A DNA stretch of 64,000 nt from the NCBI GenBank assembly GCA_026874595.1, contig CM049310.1:27759058-27823057 (forward strand), read 5' to 3'. Made by a program: the position numbers and the translations under genes. This DNA is from Sipunculus nudus. Its lineage: Eukaryota; Annelida; Sipuncula; Golfingiida; Sipunculidae. Positions 51,729-62,066 of the stretch are shown piece after piece (the first letter of the stretch is position 1; each line of letters opens with the position of its first letter). A model generated the notes under the pieces. That model did no database searches and was not told the origin of the DNA. It saw only the letters and a list, made by a program, of their open reading frames with translations.

Positions 51729-54700
51729 ATTGCGGATTTCAAAATGGTGGGTAAGTAATATTTAGTAACCTTTGGTTCTAGGTGCAAAATAATATACCTA
51801 GAAACTTTGTAAACACTAAACATAGTTAAAGTACATGGCCAGAAATTTTATGTATGCAAGATACCCCAAAGAAAGCACCTGGTGCAAATCTCTTTCTATT
51901 ATGAAATTAGACAGACAGAAAGCAAAGAGTTTGACAAATACTCTGTCACAATCATGTATCCCTTTAAATACTCACCGTGTTAAAGAGGTCGTTGTGCGTG
52001 TGTCCAAATAGCTGTAAGACGATGATGTCCTTGTATTGTCTGACCAGATTTGTATAGTAACGACCCCACAGGTAGATGGTATCTTCTTGTCCCGGAGGGT
52101 GATGTCCCAACATGATTACCTGTAGGGAACAAAAATGTACCATGACGAATCAGAAATTCCTCTCAACAATTTAATGAAAGTATTAATTACTATACACTGT
52201 TCCATGAGAGAGGTCATTTTTTTAAACTTGAAGTTGAAAGAATGAGACAGAAGTAGCAACTTTTTTTTAAATGCATTCAACACAGACATGCGGCATATAA
52301 TTGGACGTTGATGTCAAATGTATTAAAACTAGATCCCTCAAAGCTTAAAGGGGCCCAATCACCTATAAAGCATGTTGAATTGACACGAAAAATAGCTTCT
52401 TTCCTTAAAAATAAATTTGTACCTGCCAAATATTGCACTGAAATCATTTGCTTACTCCAGCGAACGAGTGTTAAAAACAGTGGACCGGGCGCGATCACAA
52501 GTGTCAACATAAACACAGCGCCTGGGACTATGTGCGTCGTGGAGCCACAAGGTGTCAACCAGGAGATGCCCTGACTGACTTGGCCAAAAAATGTAATACA
52601 TGTTCCCGCTGGCTGATACACCGCAAGTTGCGGTTAATAATCGAACGTTTGGTCGCGCGGCCTTGTTATGATGAACAGACACACGTGGACTGTGTTTACC
52701 ATTATGCAGAGCTATAACGAGATGTTAAACAGCCGTATGTGAGGTACCGAGACGGTTTTGTTGGGATGTTTTTTCTGGGAAACTTTTGTATAAAGCAATA
52801 CTGAGCTGATAGTGTGAATGTATAGGCATAATATTGCGCCCGATTATATCTCTTTAATAAGGCAACTAAGACTGATTTCTTATTGATATAATTTTAAACA
52901 ATACGCGTTTTCGGACACAGGGCGTGAGTGGCGTTTTTCGGTACAGTTTTTATTGTCAAATAGATGCACAGGTTGTCACTGTCATGTTCTTATGCAATTT
53001 GAATGCAAGTACTGCTGGTTATTAGTTAAAACAATTGGTTCTCTTTTCTTTCTTTAATAATGTCAATTGGCATGATGTGATTTTGGCTTTGGACTTATTT
53101 TATTTGATAAAGTAAGACTTTTCGTTAATAGTTTCAACAAGTATGTTTCAGTAAACATGTGTGTTTCAAAGTAATGAATGAAATGTTTATTGATATAAAG
53201 GTCAATGGCCGCAAGTTATGTTTACACAGACAGACACAACTATTACCTTTTCACCGATACTCTGAGCGTCCCGCAGTGTGTCCTCCATGAACTTCTTTTG
53301 GTCGTCATATTCGTCGTTGTCATAATTCAGAACGTTGTAAAAGTTTAATGCGTGTCTATGGACGAAAAAAAATGAGAATGCTTATCATTAAAGGTTTAAA
53401 TACAAAGAAGAACAAGCAAAGATTCATAAATGAGTAGTTATTCAGAAATATTACATTTATTAAAAAAAAAAATAAGTGATATCAATTTACACAAATGTCA
53501 TTCTAAGTATATTTTAGCTTAGGTGTTAAGAGTTCTACGTCATACACATGATTATTTAAATAATCTTATTTCCTACTTAATCCTATTACCATTTAATAGT
53601 CTTAAGAATCGAGTGTATAAACATGAACAACAGTTTGTAAGAATTGTTCGTAAATTTAACATAAAATATCAGTATAAAATGGCACGTTTAACATACCCGT
53701 AATTAGTATTGAATGCTAGGATCCTGAGTCCAGGCTTGGCCAGCACTGTGTAGTATCCTCCAGCCCTCATTGACGAGTTCTGTGCATCTCCAAAATCAGC
53801 AAACGGCGCCCAAAGGTCGGCGAACTCAGATACTATCGTCTGCAAGATTTTAATTTTTTTAAGTGCTTTAAGAAAATTCAAACTCCCGTAATACTTTTCG
53901 GACGCCCTGATCTGCGGGCCGACCTTCCGACTGGAGGCGCGGATTCTAGGTTGACTCGCGACAGATGAAGAGAGCTATTATCTAGACAAATGTTGACTAC
54001 CCCGCAAAATAGTACTTTATTTTCTAGTCACCTTAATCTTACCAGATTTTTCAAACTGCAAAATTAGAGGGAATTCTCAGTTCCTTAAAAATGAGTGACA
54101 TGTCATGGTGTTATTTTATGTTGTTTTGTATAATTAATTCTCGATGACAATTTTTGAGAAAAATTTAAAAAAGAAAAGCCGTTCGCATTGATTTAATTAC
54201 ACGTTAAATTAATTTTATAGAATCAAAGATGAATATTATAGGACATCAAAGCATTCTTTAACCATATAAGTCAGTATGGTCACACACTTATAGCCTGAGG
54301 ATAGATGTGATGACCTGTTTACTTACATTTGTATCTTGTGTCTCTCTCATCGAAAACATGTTGGTCGGAAACATTTCTGAAATAAAAATAAAAAGATATG
54401 CAGCTTTCATCTTTCTTGAACATTGAGTATCTTATGTGTATGTCAATGCCTGTTAGCACAATTTTCAAATCGACAGCCTCTACTGAAGAGAAACTTCTGA
54501 CCTCGATGGCATATAGTGGTCCTGAATTTCTTGATTTAACCTTTGTATCATGCGATTTTGTGATTATTTCTAATAATCAGCTGAGTCAGTTCGAAAAATT
54601 CAGAAAACAAAATTAAATTTAAGTTAATGATTTTGAGTCTATCAGCTCTCTTGTCCTATCTTTCTACCTTTTAAATTTGTCAGAGAATCCTATTTAAACA

Positions 54701-57700
54701 CCCTGACGAACCTCTTAAGTAAACAACCTAGAATCCTTTACATCACACTAACAAACCTCTTAAATAAACACCCTGGAATCCAATATAACACCCTGACAAA
54801 CATCTTAAATAAACACCCTGAAATCCTATATAAACACCCTGACGAAACTTCCCTGTTGACTACGAAACGTACGAATTGACTTAAGATAAGTCAGTCTCCT
54901 AATAGACAGAAACAGTATAAAGTGCTTTTACACAAATTCAAAATAGATTATTGCATCACTGAAAGCATCTTTAATGCCGCCGCACTGCTTAAATCTTTAA
55001 AACAGCACTAATAAAGCATATGTATGAATCTCTCAAATTCTTACCATGGTTTCCTATGGCTGGGTAGATTTTTCTTCCAGACATTTCTCTGGTTAACAGA
55101 CTTATCAAGTTTCTTGTTCTCTCTAACTGGAAGTCGAATGTTTGATTGTGCGCCTGGTCTGGGGGATGATCTCCTGTGTGATGAAAAAGCAATAATTATT
55201 ACTTATAATGTCAATCTTTGTAATATATGGTAATTATCCGATTTGTTTACCAAATTCGCTAAATAGTAAAAGTTATATTTTGCTCACCAGTATACAGAAT
55301 AATGTCAGGTTGAGGTGATAGCTGTTTAATCTTGTCCAGGAAAAGTTTAAATGTCCTCTCTGGTATGTCACAGTGGTAGTCTCCGTATGCACCAGCGCTC
55401 CCCTAGACAGTCATTAAAGTAAATAAATTTCCAATAAATATCTTTCAGCAATTCCTGAATAACACTGTCCGATTATTTCAATATATGTCTTTTCTTTTTT
55501 TTCAAAAATAAAAAAAAATAATTTGAATTTACCACCACTGTAACTGCATATCGGCGCCACCGGTGATAATTTAAATACCGCAGGCCATGGGACATGACGC
55601 TCAGCTGAATTTGACATGCTTGTATTATTAAATGATGTTATGATCTGGTGAAAAATAATTTTAAGAAACCTTGAACAATAGGTAAAATGACATCCAGAGG
55701 GTTAAAAATCACATTATTTTGCCCATAGTCTTAAGAAACCTGCCCAAAAAAAACCTCCCTGGATGTTATTTTAGAAAGGTTCTTGGTCCAACTGTAATGT
55801 CTTTAGCCTTGTCTAGGTGTCCATAATCAACAAGGCTAGTCACTTGCTGAATATAGGATACCGTGACTTAGTTTCCAAGAAAAATTTCTGGAAAATTATT
55901 GGATTTTAACAGATTCTTGGCCTAACGATAACAATGTGTACCCTGTCTGACTGTCTGGGTGCTCAAAATTATGTTTTGGCCAAAAGCTTGCAGGATATAG
56001 GTCACCATGACCTAATTCCGGATTTCCAATGAGTTTTGCCCTGGATCTCTCTGAAATTTGAGAAATAAATTATATATCTAACAGACACAGTTTGTGCTCA
56101 GTCTGAATGCACTGATGTTCAAATTCAGGTTTTTTGCCCCTAACTTGCAGAATATGTGTCACCATGACCTAGTTTCAGGTTTCTGAGGAGATTTGTCGAG
56201 AACCTACATGGATGGTGTGTAAGATATAAATCGTGCACTGTCAGACTGTCTGGGTTCCCAAAATTATGTTTTTGGCCAGTCGTTCGCAGAATATGAGTCA
56301 TCATGACCTAGTTTCAAGTTTCCATGAAAATTTGCCCAGAATTTCCGAGGATGATGCAAGGACGACTCTAGGCATAACTGATACAATTTTAACGTATCTG
56401 ATTTTCAGGGTGCTCAGATCATGCTTTTCCCAAGACCTCCCTGAATATCACGTTAGAAGATTCTAGGCCAAATGGATACAATGTGTGCTCCGTCTGACTG
56501 TCTAGGTGCTCAAAATCATGTTTTCGGCCCATAACTGGCAGAATATAGGTCGATATGACCTAATTGCAAGGTTCCAAGGAGATTTGCTTAAGACCTTCCT
56601 GGATGTACAGTTAGAAGTTTCTAGGTCAAACGGTTACGGTTTGTTGCATATTAAAGTCTAGACTTCTTCATTTGAAGGTATCGGAAATAGAGAAAAAATG
56701 CTTAAAAAAAATAAAGGTGGAACTGCTAAAACTGTCCATGATCAATATGCATGGAAAGAATCATGACAATCAATGCATTAGTTATTCAGATATTGGAGAT
56801 TTTGTATCAATTTTTAATTATTCTGGGGTGATTCGAGCCTCATAAATCAGTGAATCTGACCTAATTTCATGTTTCCAATGAGATTTTTTTTATCAATCTC
56901 CCGGGATCTTCAGTAGGAAGGTCCTAGGTCTAGTGGTTACGATTTTTGGCCCTGTTAACGGACGGACGAACAGACGTAGGGACAGACGGAGGGACGACGT
57001 ACACAGAGTGATCACTATAGCTCACTAAGAAACCTGTACCATTTAAATCAAAACAAACGCCACATGGCGTCAATAGGCAATTCAGTTGTTAATTTAACCA
57101 ATAATCAATGTTAGCGTCTCATTATGAGAGCCAGACCCGAATCTTTAAGAACTTTTCAACAAAAATAAGATTTGCCCCTGGAATTAAGCAGAAACTGAGG
57201 AGGTGCATGAATGTTAAGTCTACTCACTGTGCCATTGTAGTAAGGGTAACAGCACACAAACAACCCGCAGTCTGTAGCACTTCCCTGTAAACAAAAATTA
57301 CAAGATGTATGAAACTCTTTCTTATGAAACATGATCAGGCATCACTTTTCATTTAACCCAGGAGTAAGAGACATGGCTGGCTGTCGATGGGAAATATTAA
57401 TATTGATTATCGGGCCAAGTACAGTGGTTTATTATCGATATGATTATAAGGCCAATAAATTATGGTTTGGTTTTCAGGCACTATTTTTTAGAAATCAATG
57501 TGGGCGGGCGGCTTTTAATTTTTTATTTGTTTGTTTCTATAAAAATTTCAAATGATAAGGGAAAATCATGATAATAACAGATTTATTTTGCTAAATAAGT
57601 AAAAGCACTACATAACAAAGGAAATTTTATCAAAATTGTATGATTTTATCTACTTGAAAGAAATTTCCAAGCGGCTGGAGCTCAAAGTTGGTAAGTTTTT

Positions 57701-60700
57701 TATTGAAAATAAATAATTTTTTTATGCGGGGTTTTAAATGGACGCAGGCGGTGCCTGGCAGCCACACCTTTTATTTTATTTTATTTATTTATTTTTTTTT
57801 TTTCCCAGGTGATATATTTTGACAAGAGGAGCCATCATTCATTTGCATAACCGCGTCATGTTTGATAGGTCTATAATTTCTATAGCGTGGGCGGTTACCG
57901 TGCAGATTGATCACATAGATTGACATAGATATGTCTACATTTTGCTCAGGATACTTTGATAGATCTGTAATGATTTTTTGCAATTTTTGTAACAAACAAT
58001 ACAGATTGGATATATGAAAGCATTATTTTCAACAGGCTTAAGGTACCTTTTACAAAAACAATCAATATTGCTTGACGTGTATGGCTCATTTTATCAACCA
58101 CATTTGAACGGTTTTGCTGGCCTGGCTACAGCCGTACCGGTCCGGGGTCAAGTGGTCAAAAAGGTCCATAACTGTAATATGTTAAACGCCGTAACATAAA
58201 ATCAACCTTATATACGATCATTCTTTTTTTCAACTTTTAACATTTACTTTGACAGTATCATTAATTATAATAATGATTGTATCCAATGCGTCGGGTACCG
58301 TAAACCGGCTAAATGGTAAAGACATATTTCATTGTCGATTTCATCCCGGGTCGAAGCGCTAATTACCTAATGCACTCAACTTGACTCAAGCTGACTGATA
58401 CACGGATGTGGCGTGCTCATATACGGTAATCATTGTTAACCGGCTGCTATAGAACCAGCCCTGGTCGATGATAACTGCCTGGTCGGGTTATTCATAAGTA
58501 TATCAATAAATCATACCGACCCTTCTTCTTCCACTCATGATTCGTTTTGTTTTAATGATGATTTAAATGTCCTCATCACAAGTTAATACACTCTGTTTTT
58601 CTCCAGGTCATGTGAACGTCCAAAGTATATTAAGAGAAGTTAAAACAAACCTCGGTGTAGTCGGGACTGATGTGGATATCCGTGAGTTGTACAACTGTGA
58701 AGGTGGTAGTTTTCCCGGTCCTGTGTTCTGAGCCTCCATTGGTCTGTCTGTCTGAGAGGGACGATTGTATCCCAGCATGGATCAACTTCCGTTTTATCTG
58801 TTCGTGCCATTTTCCGATTGCAGCAGCCGGAAATCGTGATGTTGGAGACCTCTGTCGGCGGGGAGAGTCATTTCTTACTGATGTTTGATCAAAACAAAGG
58901 TTCATTCTTTGGCACAGCGTTATGGTTGCTTTGTTCCTCGCTTTCCGGAAGATGTCATAAAGCTGTAAGTGAACAAGTGTAGAAATAGCACTTGAAAATT
59001 ATTTATCCTATTTATTTTAAAAATGTTGTCATCACCGTGATGCCGACTAAGTTTAGCGTTTCACAGATATGATACAGAATATTTATATGAAAAATAAATG
59101 AATTATTTTTTTTAAACCTTAATAATATTGTGATAAGCTCATCTTATTATATTGATGTTTGGAGAGAGGCAATGTGCGTTTTATGATGGTCATGATGGTC
59201 TCTTAATTATCATGAGTGACTGGAAACGGCCAGTTTCACAACAGCTGTTTACAAACTCCACGACAGCTATTTACAAACCCGAGGAGCAGAATTTTCTGAA
59301 ATCAGGTTGTCTAAGCCTTAATCACAAACATGGGTGGTTACGTCACCAGGAGAACAGGAGATGAAAGATAGTGTGATAAACAGGACCGGTCTCTACTGGA
59401 GGAACCATTAACAGTGTATGAACCAGGGTTGGCATGCCTGAGGTAACATAGCGATTTTAGAAGTGCCGAACTGACATCCTGAGAGGAAGTCATAATGTAA
59501 CCCTGGGCCGAACTGACACCCTCAGAGGTAGTCATATAGTAACCCTGGGCCAAACAGACACTCTCAGAGGTAGTCATATAGTAATCCTAGGCCGAACTGA
59601 CATCCACAAGATAGTCATACAGTAACCCTTCGCCGAACTGACACCCTCAGAGGTAGTCATATAGTAACCCTGGGCCGAACAGACACTCTCAGAGGTAGTC
59701 ATATAGTAATCCTAGGCCGAACTGACATCCACAAGATAGTCATACAGTAACCCTTCGCCGAACTGACACCCTCAGAGGTAGTCATATAGTAACCCTCGGC
59801 CGAACAGACACTCTCAGAGGTAGTCATATAGTAACCCTGGGCCGAACAGACACTCTCAGAGGTAGTCATATAGTAACCCTGGACGGAACTGACATCCACA
59901 AGATAGTCATACAGTAACCCTTCGCCGAACTGACACCCTCAGAGGTAGTCATATAGTAACCCTGGGCCGAACAGACACTCTCAGAGGTAGTCATATAGTA
60001 ACCCTGGGCCGAACAGACACTCTCAGAGGTAGTCATATAGTAACCCTGGACGGAACTGACATCCACAAGATAGTCATACAGTAAACCTTCGCCGAACTGA
60101 CACCCTCAGAGGTAGTCATATAGTAACTCTGGGTAACATTAGTCATAAAGTAACCCTGGGTAACAATAATTAAGATATTTAATATTGTGATGGTTACCTC
60201 CATCCAAAATTTTGGAAATATTTATATTTATGATATTTACCGTATGAACGGGTATCAAATTATTTTCAAAACTATCTACTCACCGGTCTTCCCTGTAGGT
60301 GCATGAGGCTAGGACAATACAAGTCCTTTTTGAAGTTGGGATTGATTTCGACCACAGCTTCCTCACAGGTTTCGACCAGAATCGCTCGCACATCAGACCA
60401 TTCTAGGAAGTCGATGAAGTCCTTGATGAGTCCCACGATCTCCTAAACAAAACATCGATTAACATGTGGTTACGCAAATTTTCCAGTCTTGGCACTTAAT
60501 TATAAGAACGGGATTCTTTCTAGATAGCCTTGACAATCCGACTTAGTAGACATTGATAATTGGGCTGGTAAGCCTACCTGAGTCGTGATACAAGCAGGCA
60601 TCGCAGTGGTCCTCCATTATGTTGTATTCATATTGTGGTAAACAGTCCATAATCATTAACGCAAGAGAATACATGTGAACTCACAACCCAAACTGAAACT

Positions 60701-61927
60701 CTGTCTCTACGGTAACCGAGTCATTTCCTGTATCGCGCACGTATAAGTTGGCTGCATCCAGTAACCCGTGCAAGCCATGCCTGTTTTCATGCGGTCAAAA
60801 AATTAAACAAACATGCTTAAGGGTTAACCGCAATGCTGAGTTAAAAAGGAACTTTTCTTGCTCATGTTTGGTGTTGTTTGAACGTATAATAATTATGCTA
60901 ACTGTTAGTCTGGTTAATGTCGATTGACAATATACCTGTAGGCCATGAAGCGTTGTCAAATGACGAAAATATTTGTATCCCCATGGTGCCTTATAATGCG
61001 TTCCTCAGACCTAGGTGTACAGACACTCTGACAGCCAGTAATCTGGTCGTAATGTCAGAGGGCCGATATGGCGCTAACTTTCTAGAGAGATAATTCATAA
61101 AACATGGTTTTGTTTACAAACACTGCATCAGTCTGTGAAAAAGTTTTATATCTTTTCCTGTAGATCCAGGGTTGCTGGAATTTCTCATTGCGTTCATTTG
61201 TTGTTGGTACAATTCAGCAAACACCGCCCTGGGAAACTCGCTAATAAACGTACATTGGATAAACTTAACCCGTGAAATTTCTTCAGTTCAGATAATGGGG
61301 AAAGAATGAAAAACTTTAATATGTGAAATGAAATAATTTATCTTAATAATATTTTAGTATAACCAGGAACCGTGTTGAGGAGACGCCCGAGGCTTATCAT
61401 TTTAAATGAAACATATCTTGATGAACTGGAACTATACATTTGCACGACAAGAAGAAAGCCTGTATTTTTAATATATTTCAGTGCAGGGATAAAGCATGAG
61501 TATACGGAACCTAAACCCTACCACCAACTGGCGATTTTCCAGCAATTTTTATCTGCGACCATTCGCAGTCAGTTGGGTATCGTCTGCGACTGCTTGCTAC
61601 TTTTAAATGGGGAAACCGCAACTGTCTTTATTTTATTTTAAATAGTATGTGAATTTAGGTGTAGTCTGTACATACCTTACAAGTTTCACATGGGTCCTCT
61701 TCCTCCTGTTGCTTAACAACCGCATGCTTGTACTCCGTCACTTTCAGTCTCCGCAACAAATCATCTGAGGCCTTGCCTTCCAAAGCAGAACGCCATCTAG
61801 CAAGCGAGGCAGGTCTCGTCGCAACCTGCGCCATTTGCTTGAAAGTCTTTGAGAGATCCTGTCCTTCGGCCGATGACCACAAAAACAGGACGGAAACAAG
61901 GCACAAACAAAGCACAGAACCTCGCAT
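49386..61927 (-). CDS. SMPD1-like: Gene A: complete acid sphingomyelinase-like phosphodiesterase, 13 exons, 676 aa
   Basis: Predicted secreted or lysosomal enzyme that hydrolyses sphingomyelin to ceramide and phosphocholine (family knowledge). Joined exons: 61676-61927, 60284-60442, 58651-58962, 57228-57284, 55288-55402, 55045-55173, 54327-54376, 53697-53839, 53247-53355, 51976-52119, 51098-51263, 50084-50183, 49386-49680. All introns are GT-AG and the 2031-bp CDS has no internal stop. Order: signal peptide (about 1-22), saposin-B domain with six cysteines (C80, C83, C110, C127, C154, C160), then the metallophosphoesterase domain. Metal and catalytic motifs seen: DIH (D232, H234), YTGD (D300), GNHE (N340, H341), GHHPPG (H448), GHTHND (H482, H484). 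The C-terminal part is cysteine-bearing, followed by a Ser/Thr/Pro-rich stretch and a hydrophobic tail of about 17 residues, which could be a GPI signal. The saposin domain separates it from SMPDL3A/B. Human SMPD1 is about 630 aa. Substrate preference is inferred. Confidence 0.92.
50084..50183 (-). CDS. SMPD1-like: Gene A exon 12
   Basis: 100 bp, phase 1 in, phase 2 out. Encodes TRTTPQIVRSYSVKEEYGL and DMSPNSFFDLAKR, corresponding to the Y.LP..SP..W..L segment of SMPD1. Acceptor TTTTAG^CAACT, donor AAAAG^GTAAAG. Confidence 0.85.
51098..51263 (-). CDS. SMPD1-like: Gene A exon 11
   Basis: 166 bp, phase 0 in, phase 1 out. Includes LISPSITSFENVNPSMRIF and LQDYEQWYMDLNNTN, equivalent to the APSATTYIGLNPGYRVY region and the tail of the phosphodiesterase domain. 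Acceptor CACAG^ATT, donor AACA^GTAATG. Confidence 0.85.
51675..51731. repeat. (TA)n microsatellite in gene A intron 10
   Basis: Nearly pure TA dinucleotides with two TTA interruptions. Confidence 0.9.
51976..52119 (-). CDS. SMPD1-like: Gene A exon 10: GHHPPG and GHTHND metal motifs
   Basis: 144 bp, phase 0, residues 443-490. VIMLGHHPPGQ gives H448 (human GHIPPG position) and QLFGHTHNDLF gives H482 and H484. These are the most diagnostic residues of the enzyme and all are present, arguing for catalytic competence. Acceptor CTACAG^GTA, donor ACG^GTGAGT. Confidence 0.93.
52120..53246 (-). other. Gene A intron 9, possible dispersed repeat, no gene
   Basis: Contains CTTAAAGGGGCCCAATCA near 52336; CTTAAAGGGGCC also occurs near 50345 in intron 11. 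The shared motif suggests ends of a dispersed element, but borders could not be set. Overlapping open frames at 52277-52717 match nothing recognised. Confidence 0.35.
53247..53355 (-). CDS. SMPD1-like: Gene A exon 9: catalytic domain helix region
   Basis: 109 bp, phase 2 in, phase 0 out. Starts HALNFYNVLNYDNDEYDDQ and ends SIGEK, just before the GH(H)PPG strand. Acceptor CATAG^ACACG, donor AAG^GTAATA (weaker donor). Confidence 0.85.
53697..53839 (-). CDS. SMPD1-like: Gene A exon 8: catalytic domain core
   Basis: 143 bp, phase 0 in, phase 2 out. Includes LWAPFADFGDAQNSS, GGYYTVLAKPGLRILAFNTN, matching the GGFY...PGLRLISLN region of SMPD1. Acceptor TGCAG^ACG, donor TACGG^GTATGT. Confidence 0.88.
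54327..54376 (-). CDS. SMPD1-like: Gene A exon 7: 50-bp exon completing GNHE
   Basis: Phase 1 in, phase 0 out. Encodes the Glu of GNHE followed by MFPTNMFSMRETQDTN, which corresponds to the post-GNHE loop of SMPD1. Acceptor TTCAG^AAATG, donor AAT^GTAAGT. Confidence 0.85.
54690..54850. repeat. Degenerate tandem repeat, about 57 bp x 3, in gene A intron 6
   Basis: The motif AACACCCTGACGAACCTCTT, followed by an AAATAAACACCCTGGAATCC-like part, recurs about every 57 bp. Confidence 0.65.
55045..55173 (-). CDS. SMPD1-like: Gene A exon 6: D300 to GNH motif
   Basis: 129 bp, phase 1 to phase 1. Starts with D300 of YTGD (GDHPPDQAHNQ) and ends with KIYPAIGNH (N340, H341), the metal-bridging Asn motif. 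Acceptor CACAG^GAGAT, donor CATG^GTAAGA. Confidence 0.9.
55288..55402 (-). CDS. SMPD1-like: Gene A exon 5: up to the YTGD motif
   Basis: 115 bp, enters in phase 0 and leaves in phase 1. Includes YGDYHCDIPERT and ends inside YTGD. Acceptor TCTAG^GGG, donor ACTG^GTGAGC. YTGD is the third conserved block of the metallophosphoesterase fold. Confidence 0.9.
55690..57020. repeat. Degenerate tandem repeat (about 140-150 bp) in gene A intron 4
   Basis: A block with CTGTCTGGGTGCTCAAAAT, a GCAGAATATAGGTCA-like part and GACCTAATTTC recurs near 55864, 56009, 56166, 56304, 56557 and 56857. The end near 56960 has a run of GGACRGACG-type motifs then GTGATCACTATAGCTC, a style common in mollusc dispersed repeats (recalled, not checked). 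Confidence 0.6.
57228..57284 (-). CDS. SMPD1-like: Gene A exon 4: Cys-rich 19-aa microexon
   Basis: 57 bp, phase 0, residues 242-260, GSATDCGLFVCCYPYYNGT. Corresponds to the DC...CC segment after the DIH motif in acid sphingomyelinases. Acceptor TTACAG^GGA, donor ACA^GTGAGT. Gene B exon 4 has the same length and 15 of 19 identical residues. Confidence 0.9.
57285..58650 (-). other. Gene A intron 3, nothing recognised
   Basis: AT-rich intron; open frames inside it show no domain. Confidence 0.6.
58651..58962 (-). CDS. SMPD1-like: Gene A exon 3: end of saposin domain, linker, first metal motif
   Basis: 312 bp, phase 0, residues 138-241. Holds saposin cysteines C154 and C160, a basic Ser/Arg-rich linker, and the start of the catalytic domain with VVQLTDIHISPDYTE (metal ligands D232 and H234). 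Acceptor TTACAG^CTT, donor GAG^GTTTGT. The linker is the part that differs most from gene B, whose exon is 18 bp shorter. Confidence 0.92.
59464..60165. repeat. 42-bp minisatellite, about 17 copies, in gene A intron 2
   Basis: Unit on the plus strand: GAACAGACACTCTCAGAGGT plus AGTCATATAGTAACCCTGGGCC. A variant unit with ATCCACAAGATAGTCATACAG recurs near 59605, 59730, 59898 and 60059, giving a higher-order period of about 3-4 units. 42 is divisible by 3, so short minus-strand frames appear, but the array lies inside an intron. It is unrelated in sequence to the 87-bp satellite. Confidence 0.9.
60284..60442 (-). CDS. SMPD1-like: Gene A exon 2: saposin-B middle (third and fourth cysteines)
   Basis: 159 bp, phase 0 at both ends, residues 85-137, with LEWSDV, C110 and a C-terminal LYCPSLMHLQGRP. 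Acceptor TTTAG^GAG, donor CCG^GTGAGT. Exactly the length of gene B exon 2, with about 38% identical residues. The end of this exon is the homologue of the segment that became the 87-bp satellite in gene B, but here the intron after the donor is unrelated to the satellite. Confidence 0.92.
60443..61675 (-). other. Gene A intron 1, nothing recognised
   Basis: Bounded by GTATGT and TTTAG. No repeat or coding signal seen; the open frame 61372-61641 on the opposite strand has no recognised domain. Confidence 0.6.
61676..61927 (-). CDS. SMPD1-like: Gene A exon 1: signal peptide and start of saposin-B domain
   Basis: Encodes residues 1-84. ATG at 61925-61927 is the first Met and opens a hydrophobic leader (about residues 5-18). 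The exon ends in the CETCK motif holding the first two saposin cysteines. Donor AAG^GTATGT, phase 0. The equivalent exon in gene B ends at the same cysteine pair, supporting both boundaries. Confidence 0.9.
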
Positions 61928-62057
61928 ACTGTCGATAAAAGTGGGCCCAGAGCAGGCCTGGCGCTCTTGTAAAGAAAGCAGTTCCGAATTGGAAAGAGGC
62001 AGATTCGTTCGGTGGGACTAGCCAGGTGGTATGTGATCAGGTCACGGATGCGCTATA

Positions 62058-62066
62058 CTTTATATA
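62058..62066 (-). promoter_or_regulatory. Candidate TATA box for gene A (TATATAAAG)
   Basis: Reads TATATAAAG on the gene strand, about 131 bp upstream of the gene A ATG. It would place transcription start near 62030 with a 5' UTR of roughly 100 nt. The match is good but the AT-rich context weakens it. Confidence 0.4.

Noticed and set aside
52277-52717. Overlapping open frames on both strands in gene A intron 9
   Set aside because: Located between exons 9 and 10 of gene A with no domain; more like a dispersed repeat.
59338-60066. Minus-strand frames of GYYMTTSESVCSAQ-type repeats as a coding exon of gene A
   Set aside because: Exon 2 joins exon 3 directly in phase 0, as in gene B, and this stretch is the 42-bp minisatellite inside the intron.
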